Part shown: positions 55,414 through 64,000 of the stretch, in pieces
Position numbering within the stretch: the stretch's first letter is position 1
Layout of the letters: each line of letters starts with the position of its first letter
Assembly (NCBI GenBank): GCA_021613535.1
Contig: CP075496.1
Coordinates: 124,001 to 188,000, forward strand
Length of the DNA: 64,000 nucleotides
Direction of reading: 5' to 3'
Origin: Adineta vaga
Taxonomy: Eukaryota; Rotifera
Position numbers and translations under genes: made by a program
Notes under the pieces: generated by a model
Told to the model about the DNA's origin: nothing
The model's database searches: none
The model's input: the letters and a program-made list of their open reading frames with translations, nothing else

Positions 55414-57082
55414 ATGTTCATAATAAATATGTTTTTATTTAAGAAAATAAAACTTATAACGAGTAACATGACTATTATATCGAAAGAATTACCTATGGAT
55501 TTGAATTCTACGATAAATATTCGAAAAAATGTATCACGTCATCGATCAATAATTCGTGAATTTTCTTTGAATACATCAATGCATGGTGTTCCAGGTATTG
55601 CTCGTGCTGAAAGTCTTCCTAATAAAATCTTTTGGACAATTTCATTTATTTGTTTTCTTGGAATTATGATATTTTTCATTGTAAATGCAATTCGAAATTA
55701 TTTTCAATATCCAACACACATTGATTCAAGTTTTGAAATTGAATGGCCACAATATTTTCCAGCGATAAGTTTTTGTAATCTTGCTTCATTAAGTTTTGAT
55801 AAATTTATTGATCCTTTTATAAATTTTACTCTAACAAATAATTTGAGTAATATAATTGATAGAACAACATTTTTACCAAGTCAAGCTGAATTCATTTGGA
55901 GTTTTCTAATTGATCGAATAAATAAAAATGAATCAATAGAATCAATTTCTTTTACATTATCATCAATGTTATTTAAGTGTTCTTTTAATTCTCAACCATG
56001 TTCAATAAGTGATTTTATTATTTTTCAATCTGCAAACTATGGTCTATGTTATAGATTCAATGCAAAAATGAAAAATATTATTTATAATAATCATATACGA
56101 CATAGTAATCAATATGGTGGTTCTGGAATATTAAGTTTAGATCTATATCTTCATAGTAATCAATATTTACCCTATACAATGAATGGTAAGTATTGTTTTA
56201 ATGTTTTTCATTTTCTAAAATATTCATTTTTAGTTGTTGGTGGAGTAATTCTTGTACATGATAATACTCAACTCCCACCAATTGAATCATCTGGAGTTGA
56301 ATTAGCTCCCGGAAGAAGATATAAATTAAGTTATAGAAAAAAGAGAACTGATCTTTTATCTTCACCTTATACAAACTGTCGAAAAGAATTGACACTTAGT
56401 ATGAAAGCAATGTTAGAAAATTATAATGGAGCTGATTATGTTTATTCTCAAGATACTTGTATGATGCTTTGTCAACAAACATACGTGTAAGTATATATTT
56501 ACTGAATGAAATCAAATAAAAGAAAAAATATAATTCTTTTTTTTTTTAATTTCTAGTTATGAAAAGTGTGGTTGTATTAATCCATTTTTATGGAATGCTC
56601 GTATCATAGTCTTACCAGGAACGAATAAAACTATTGTTGCACCTCTTTGTACAGCAAGTGATCAATGTGCATTTAAAACTTCCTCTTCTTTAATCGAAAA
56701 TTCATCATTATTAATGGAATATTGTTCTGATTGTTCGCAAGATTGTTCATTAATAAGTTTTCCCACTCAACTATCATCTTCTCAAGTATTTTTAGATTGG
56801 GAAATAGATAATATTAAAACATTTGTTGAAAATTCATCTGTTCGATTACCTGTTAATTGGTCAACAATGTCGTACGAATATATTCAACGAAATTATCTTA
56901 CAATAAACATTGTAACTGAGAGTAATATTGTTGAAACAAATACACAAACAGCAGCATTGAGTATTGTTGATGTTATATCAAATATTGGTGGTCAAACAGG
57001 ACTATGGATTGGTATTAGTTTTCTTTCCGTAATGGAATTTGTCGAAATGATTTATAGATTATTTCGATGTCGTGATCGATGA
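55414..57082 (+). CDS. DEG/ENaC family sodium channel subunit
   Basis: Exons 55414-56185, 56234-56486 and 56557-57082 join in phase to 516 codons; introns are 48 and 70 nt. The first intron is open in frame, but removing it restores the family's VVGGVILVHDNTQLPPIESS segment. Landmarks: cytoplasmic FSLNTSMHGVPGIARAES (His-Gly gating motif); TM1 (~70-92); post-TM1 WPQYFPAISFCNLASLS; extracellular Cys-rich region including DTCMMLCQQTYVYEKCGC and CSDCSQDCSLISF; and TM2 with GGQTGLWIGISFLSVMEFVE, where GIS is the G-x-S selectivity filter. Such trimeric channels are gated by peptides, protons or mechanical force. Which it is cannot be told. The start could be one of three nearby ATGs (55414, 55432, 55468). 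Confidence 0.92.
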
Positions 57083-57826
57083 ATATATTAAAGATCATTT
57101 TTTAGATAACAAAACTTCATTTCATGTTTTGCTTATTTCTTTTCAAATAATAAAGAGTCGAACTTAAGATAAAAAATATTTTCTTTTAAATCGACCAATC
57201 TAGAGAGTTGGATATTATCAACCGCTGTCCGGAATCGGTCTGCGGATCTGGTTCCAAATCTGCTACAAACAACAAATAAAAAGTGTATGAGAGAGATGAA
57301 GCATTCCAGAATGTCTACGCATTAAAATTACCACGAGAAACTTTTCGATAACTCAGCCATTTCTGGATAGATCCTTGTCATCTTCGAACTAGACTGAGAT
57401 ATTGTTGAGACAACTATATGCACAAAGTTTTAGCTCGATCGAATGTAATTGTGAAGAGTTATCGTGTAAACGGTCGGGTACACAGTCCGATTCTAGTAGT
57501 GTACTCACCTTTTGAGTACGCAGACATAATTCATGCGCACATGATAAATAAAATATCAGATGATATTTAGAATGATCTTGCAAAAAAACATTCTTCGCAT
57601 TTTGAAATAGAAACAAACACTAAACAGGACGACGTTTGTTATTCTTTGCATTGTCATATATTTTTAACAAAAAAAAAAAAAGAATATCGATAATAACATA
57701 GGCTATTTTGGGTTTTTTATCTTTAAAAACAGTGATACAACAAAAAATAACTATCATATATATACACCAGTATAAAATTCAGTATTCTTCATTGTTATTC
57801 CACGACAAACAAGCTCAATATTTAAA
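57083..57826. other. Intergenic with cathepsin promoter
   Basis: No gene recognised. TATAAAA at 57771-57777 lies about 50 nt before the cathepsin ATG. Confidence 0.45.
57771..57777 (+). promoter_or_regulatory. TATA box of the cathepsin L gene
   Basis: TATAAAA 50 nt upstream of the ATG at 57827, leaving room for a leader of roughly 20-25 nt. Confidence 0.4.
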
Positions 57827-59050
<1,224 letters not shown>

Positions 59051-60332
59051 AAACTTTCTTTAAATTTTTTTATATGATTTTGAATTTTTTCTAAATTCCT
59101 TATAATATATCAACTATTGTCACGTTCAGACACACCAATTGATAGTCTCTCATAAATCAACCTACTATAGCTCTACTTCACTGTTTTTCTCATCATTCTA
59201 AGTGATTTAATACATGAAAGAAACGATGATAGATGGGTGACGAGTGTGGGTGAGAATATCATATGCGTACTTTCATCCTATTTTGTTCTTTTGTCAAATT
59301 TTCAAAAAGAATTAGAGAAAAGTTACCTTTGCCCCGATCATGAATAAATGAAAAGAACAATAAAAAATTATTTTTCGACAAAATTTCGTTCGACCAGCAA
59401 CATAAGGTATTCGTAGGAAAAATTCTATGAACTTGTATTAATTGAGTTAGAAGTATTTGGTTTTTTTTGCTTTCATCATTAAACTTATCTAAAGTTTATT
59501 AGAAATATAAATAATGCATTCTTAGCACTTCCGACACGAACATATTCATATAAGGCATTTGTGCAACAATATATCATAATCAGGATATCGTTTGGCTTCT
59601 TCATCTGAACCATCATTGCTTAATTTGACGAATATATTATGTAAACGATTGGTATTGTAGATTGTCAGTAAATCAAATATAATCATCAAACATGATGGAA
59701 TAGCACATCCATATACAACTACTTCTAAATTATTTAAAACAAGATCATTGATAGACAATAATATTAAACAAATAATTACGATTACAATTGACAGTTAAAG
59801 CAACACGTTTATGGCTCCATTGATGTATGTTGACATTAGATGAGTTTACAAAATAGTGATCAACTTATGTGAATACAATAAAATATAGTGATAAGAGTCA
59901 ACATAGATTATAAGTAAGAGATCGAAAAAGTGCATAGTTGTCGTTATTGTTTTTACCCACACCCTAATTAAAGAGATAAGTTGTTCATAATGAACGTTAA
60001 AACTTAGAAAGAAGATATCTAAAAATCTGTGAAAAAAAGACTGTTTCTAATAGCAATAAATCATTAGAAAACGAATATAAAAGCTTTATTGAGTAATTAC
60101 ATATCCATGTGCGATGCTTCAATTAAACAAACATCGAATTAGGAAAGAAAAAAAAGTAACATACAATATTTTCATAATACCTTCTTCTTTCTCTATATAC
60201 TCCTACTGTACATCGATAGTTTCATATAGAAAGGAGAAATTGCACCATCACGAGAAAGTTTATAATATATTCTATTCACAACAGAACACGTGAAAATCTG
60301 CAAACATACAAATACATCTTCAATCTAAGAAA
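59051..60332. other. Intergenic; possible 7TM relic and telomere-like half block
   Basis: A GGGTGACGAGTGTGGGTGAG block lies at 59236-59255. On the minus strand at 59546-59758, a 70-codon frame has one hydrophobic span (GCAIPSCLMIIFDLLTIYNT) reminiscent of TM5 of the orphan receptors, but it is too short to call. Confidence 0.35.
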
Positions 60333-62120
60333 ATGATTGTTTCATTTCATACATTACCAGTTGAATTGGTTTATCGGATTTTAGACAACCTTGATCCATT
60401 AATAATTCTTTTGTCATGCCGTAATGTTTGTGCAAGATTCAATGCAATTACTGATACATACTATCGATATCAGGTATTCTTTGTTTTATTAAAATTATAC
60501 TCACTCTTTTCTATAATCCATAAATATTTACCTGGAAGATTTCATATAAAGTCCCTCTAATATATTCACTCTTTTACTATTTTCTCTAGAAATTGACCGA
60601 TGTTTACCTCTACCGCAATGAGGCCAGTAAGATAGGAGCACAACATTTAGCCAATGTTCTAGCCAACAACCAGGTAATACTACCCAAATTGATATTGTCC
60701 TTATTTAGTCATTCGCTTACTAATGTTTACAGACATTTACAACATTCTATATTTCGAAGCATCGATTCGGTGACCTTGGAGCACAATATTTTGCTAATGC
60801 GCTAGAACAAAACATGGTAAGATGACTGAGATATGTCTTCTTGTTATACAAAGGTTTACTTCTTATTCTCTACAGACACTCAAAACATTTGGACTCGTGG
60901 AAAATCGAATTGGAGACGACGGAGCACAATGTTTAGCTAATGCGCTAGAACAAAACAAAGTAACGTAATCAATATCAATCGGTTTTAACTATTTACTCAT
61001 TATTTGCAAAGACACTTACAACACTGAATCTCTCGAGCAACCGAATCGAAGAACAAGGAATACAATATTTAGCCAATGTTCTAAAACACAACAAAGTAAT
61101 ACGATCAAGACGCGTTTGTGTTTCATTACTTACAAGTATCAACTCACAATTTTCTCTGCAGACACTCACGGCATTGATTCTTGCAGGCAACCAAATGGGA
61201 AATCAAGGAGTAGAATATTTAGCCAATGCTCTACAAGAAAACAAAGTAGATATGATCGACGCCGTATGTCTATATTGTTTAATCATTCATCTACGGTTTA
61301 CTACAGACACTTGAAAGACTAAACCTCTCGATTATCCGAATCAATGAGAAAGGAGCACAACATTTAGCTGATGCTTTACAACAAAATCAGGTAGTACGAT
61401 TGATGTACATCTTTCTCTTATTCAATCATTCATTTATACTATTTTTAAAGGTACTTAAAGAACTTTCTCTAACACAAAATCAAATTGGTAATCAAGGAGT
61501 AGAATATTTAGCCAATGCCTTACAATATAACAATGTATCATAATTCAAAACGCTCTTTTTCTTATATATTCGCTCATCTTCTATTTTCTATAGACGCTTA
61601 CAAAGTTAGTTTTATCGAACAATCAAATCACTGATGACGGAATACAATATTTGACTAATGCTCTACAAGAAAACAAAGTATCACAATTGACATCATTACC
61701 GTTCATTTTTTTCAATTATTGATCCATTATTTTCTAAAGATATTAGAAAAATTGGAGCTTGCACACAATCAAATTGGTACACGTGGAGCACAACATTTTG
61801 CTCATGCTCTACAACGAAATAAAGTACTATTATCAATGCTAAGAATTTTCTTTGTCATTCATTCACTTACTTTCATAGACACTCAGATATCTTGATCTCT
61901 CAAACAACAAAATATATGATGAAGGAGCAGAACATTTAGCTAATGGTCTACAACAAAACCTAGTAGCATGATCAAACCTACTTTTTTTCTTATTCAAACA
62001 TTAATTATCTACTTTTCCTAGACACTCTATACAATTGACCTCTGGGACAATAGTATCCGCAGTGATGAACTAGTACGTCGTATTAAGGATATACTCAAAA
62101 CAAATAGATCTCGGAACTAA
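60333..62120 (+). CDS. F-box / leucine-rich-repeat protein, one LRR per exon
   Basis: Twelve exons: 60333-60473 (F-box), then 60590-60673, 60733-60816, 60876-60959, 61012-61095, 61162-61245, 61307-61390, 61451-61534, 61594-61677, 61740-61823 and 61879-61962, each exactly 84 nt, and 62022-62120 to the stop; 359 codons. Exon 1 reads LPVELVYRILDNLDPLIILL, a standard F-box. Each 84-nt exon is one 28-residue ribonuclease-inhibitor-type LRR (TLTTLNLSSNRIEEQGIQYL and then ANVLKHNK). All introns are phase 0, 52-66 nt except the first (116 nt). F-box/LRR proteins are substrate receptors of SCF ubiquitin ligases, with the LRR arc binding the target. Acceptors include several AAAG types. Confidence 0.88.
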
Positions 62121-62280
62121 TCCCATAAAGAACTTGGAAGATGAACATTAGATACAAAACAAATGTTTTTTCTATTCATATTATAAAAGTTTTAAAAAAA
62201 AGTTCTAATAGCGATAATATATGTCAATATGATATTTCTGTGATAAGTGGAATAGAAAGACCATAGTCTATCGATTCTAT

Positions 62281-62378
62281 TGAGGGTGTGGGTGAGGGTG
62301 TGCGTGTTAGATAGATGTAATACTAACACACACCCAAACCCTCACTCACACTCACCCACAACCACAACCACACCCTCA
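62281..62378. repeat. Telomere-like hairpin repeat with loop
   Basis: Forward arm GAGGGTGTGGGTGAGGGTGT, loop with AGATGTAATACTAAC, then a longer back arm of CCCACA/CCCTCA units ending CACCCTCAA. Same arms and loop as 28786-28880. Confidence 0.85.
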
Positions 62379-62797
62379 AGATGGTTATTTATATATAGAA
62401 AACATTGTTTGATAAAAAGGTGTCGATGACTATGTTCTATTGTACTATTAGAATAATCAAACTACGTTGTCATTATAACATGAACAGTGCAAAAATATTG
62501 TGATATAATTTGATATAGCCATGTGCAACAAAAACAACAACGAAAATGAATGCATGTTTCAATAATACAAATATGTATTAAAAGGAATTTCACGTGAGAG
62601 CATTCTACTGTAACGGTTTCAACAACAAATTTTGTGCTCTGAGCTGAGTGCTACTTTAATTAATAGCAACTCAGAGCACATCAAACACAAATCCAATAGT
62701 TTTTTTTTTCAAAGTGATATATGATGACCCTTTGCAGTTTCAATGGAGATGTGAATAAAGTACGGTAAAAGTTCAGGGAGAAAACGATATGGTTTGA
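62379..62797. other. Intergenic, small hairpin
   Basis: An inverted repeat TGTGCTCTGAGCTGAGTGCT ... AGCAACTCAGAGCAC lies at 62633-62681. No gene. Confidence 0.5.
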
Positions 62798-64000
62798 TCA
62801 TTTCGCTTGAATTAGTTTCCGATATGTATTAACTTCAACTTGTAAGTATGCATTTTTTAATTTTGTTTGGCAATAGCAATCAGTTAAGTATATAATTGAT
62901 GCTTCGAGTTCTCGAATTTCTATTTCTTGATCATTGATCAAGATTGCATTGTCTACAAAAGAAAAAGAATCATATGTTGCGGTAACAGTTTCAACTTACA
63001 TTCCTTCGTCATACGCAGAACAGCAGGAAGTTTTTCATATTCTCTAAGTGTAACGAGATGTTCATTCTGTAAACGAGTGTATGTATCTGCATTTTCACGG
63101 ATTGAAGTAATTAATTGAAGGAACGATTTGCGAGGAGCTTTAGAAGTTGACGAACCTTTCACTGTAGCCATATTTTTACATTTTTCTTCTATCTTGATTC
63201 TATAATGTTCAGTCAGTTCAGCTTTTTCGGCCTTCGATAATTTATTAAAATCGTCTCTGATGCCTGCTATTGCTCGTACAAGTTCAGTTCGATAAAAAGC
63301 GCTGACATCAATGCAAAGCGACGCTGTTTGTATGGTGTCTAATTCTATTTGGTGTAAATGTGGTAAAAGGTATAATTCCTCGTTTAAACTTTGTATTTGA
63401 CTTTCCAACGATATACGAGCAATTGCTATTTTTGAAAACACGGCTTCCACAAGTAAAACATTGCCACTCTGATCCTTGACTTCTGATACCAGCTTTTCCA
63501 CTCCATACCTTGACTGACCTCTGAGAATATCGAATTGATCTGTAATAAAAGGAATATATATTGCAAAATATTTAAAATTCCACATACCTATTGCCCGAAT
63601 GATGGCAGAATTACTTTCGTCCGAAAGTTGATTATTTCGAAGGTCCAGGAACTCTAAATTGCCCTGTCGTTTAAGCAGCTTGAGAATATCTTTCAAACAC
63701 TCATCTGTGATTCTATTCGAACTAAGATTTAGTTCAAGTAGAGTATTATTGTTGGCTAACATTTTGACGAACGCTTTCATGCCTTTATCTCCGATGACAT
63801 TGCCACTTAAACTTAGTTTTTCTATCGTCGGATGGAAATACAATGCTGCAGCCAACTCCAGCGCCCCAGAATCCGTGATTCCATTGACGTCTAACCGAAG
63901 TTCAACAAGAGTTCGATTAAGACCTAAAGACCAGGCTAATCGTGTTGTGCCTTCATCACCCAAGTGGTTGTTGTCAAGGAAAAGTTGCCTTATAGTTGAT
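62798..64000 (-). CDS. LRR protein fused to intermediate-filament-type coil (5' end outside window)
   Basis: Visible exons (minus): 64000-63588, 63539-63000 and 62952-62798, joined in phase through 48- and 47-nt introns (GTATGT, GTAAGT donors), about 369 residues. The first part is at least four ribonuclease-inhibitor LRRs (LVELRLDVNGITDSGALELA, then LLELNLSSNRITDECL). The rest matches coil 2 of intermediate filament rods: ARISLESQIQSLNEELYLL, then LHQIE; a TELVRAIAGIRDDFNKLSKA stretch followed by EHYRIKIEE; and the final LKNAYLQVEVNTYRKLIQAK, the helix-termination motif normally EIATYRKLLEG. The coil-1 start motif (LNDRFA type) is absent; LRRs take its place. Likely a cytoskeletal or scaffold protein. 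Confidence 0.8.

Overview
The window looks like bdelloid rotifer nuclear DNA (Adineta/Rotaria type). The sequence is AT-rich. Genes carry many very short GT-AG introns of about 48-66 nt. Short blocks of TGTGGG-type repeat, the telomere word known from bdelloids, lie scattered through it. The gene content fits as well: lineage-specific orphan 7TM receptors, arginine-specific ADP-ribosyltransferases fused to kinesin-light-chain-like TPRs, DEG/ENaC channels, and several different DNA transposons. Species and chromosome cannot be told from the sequence alone. Exon structures below were built by hand from splice signals and reading-frame closure.

Layout. 0-6 kb: a death-effector-like ORF (-), a decayed 7TM receptor, an intact 7TM receptor, and a PIF1-type helicase fragment beside a 120-127 bp tandem repeat. 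7-11 kb: an almost full-length piggyBac element with TTAA duplications, whose transposase carries three in-frame TGA stops; it interrupts a small cysteine-rich secreted-peptide gene. 11-15.4 kb: a long telomere-like array, a small secreted protein gene (-) and a cytosolic 5'-nucleotidase I gene (-). 17-25 kb: a 7TM receptor with an intron in TM7, an NmrA-like gene, a secreted-protein pseudogene cut by Helitron-like DNA, and a receptor with an EGF module before its 7TM domain. 25.8-31.2 kb: two ART-TPR genes in tandem, the first apparently intact and the second broken. 31.4-39.8 kb: a single-exon membrane enzyme of the alkaline phosphatase superfamily (-), a CAP/SCP pseudogene (-), an F-box protein, a MITE, and a sulfotransferase pseudogene (-).

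41.5-51.1 kb: a nine-exon gene (-) for a membrane-anchored protein with a Thr-rich linker, a dozen cysteine repeats and a Hedgehog/intein (Hint) module. One of its introns holds a 0.9-kb inverted repeat. 55-59 kb: a DEG/ENaC channel and a five-exon cathepsin L. 60-64 kb: an F-box/LRR gene in which ten consecutive 84-nt exons each encode one leucine-rich repeat, then a gene (-) running off the window in which LRRs are fused to an intermediate-filament-type coil.

Many genes are concerned with sensing, surface or secreted functions, and no operon-like arrangement is seen. The clearest novelties are the LRR-intermediate-filament fusion, the one-repeat-per-exon F-box/LRR gene, a dispersed hairpin repeat family with telomere-like arms and a shared loop, and the Hint gene with its palindromic intron.
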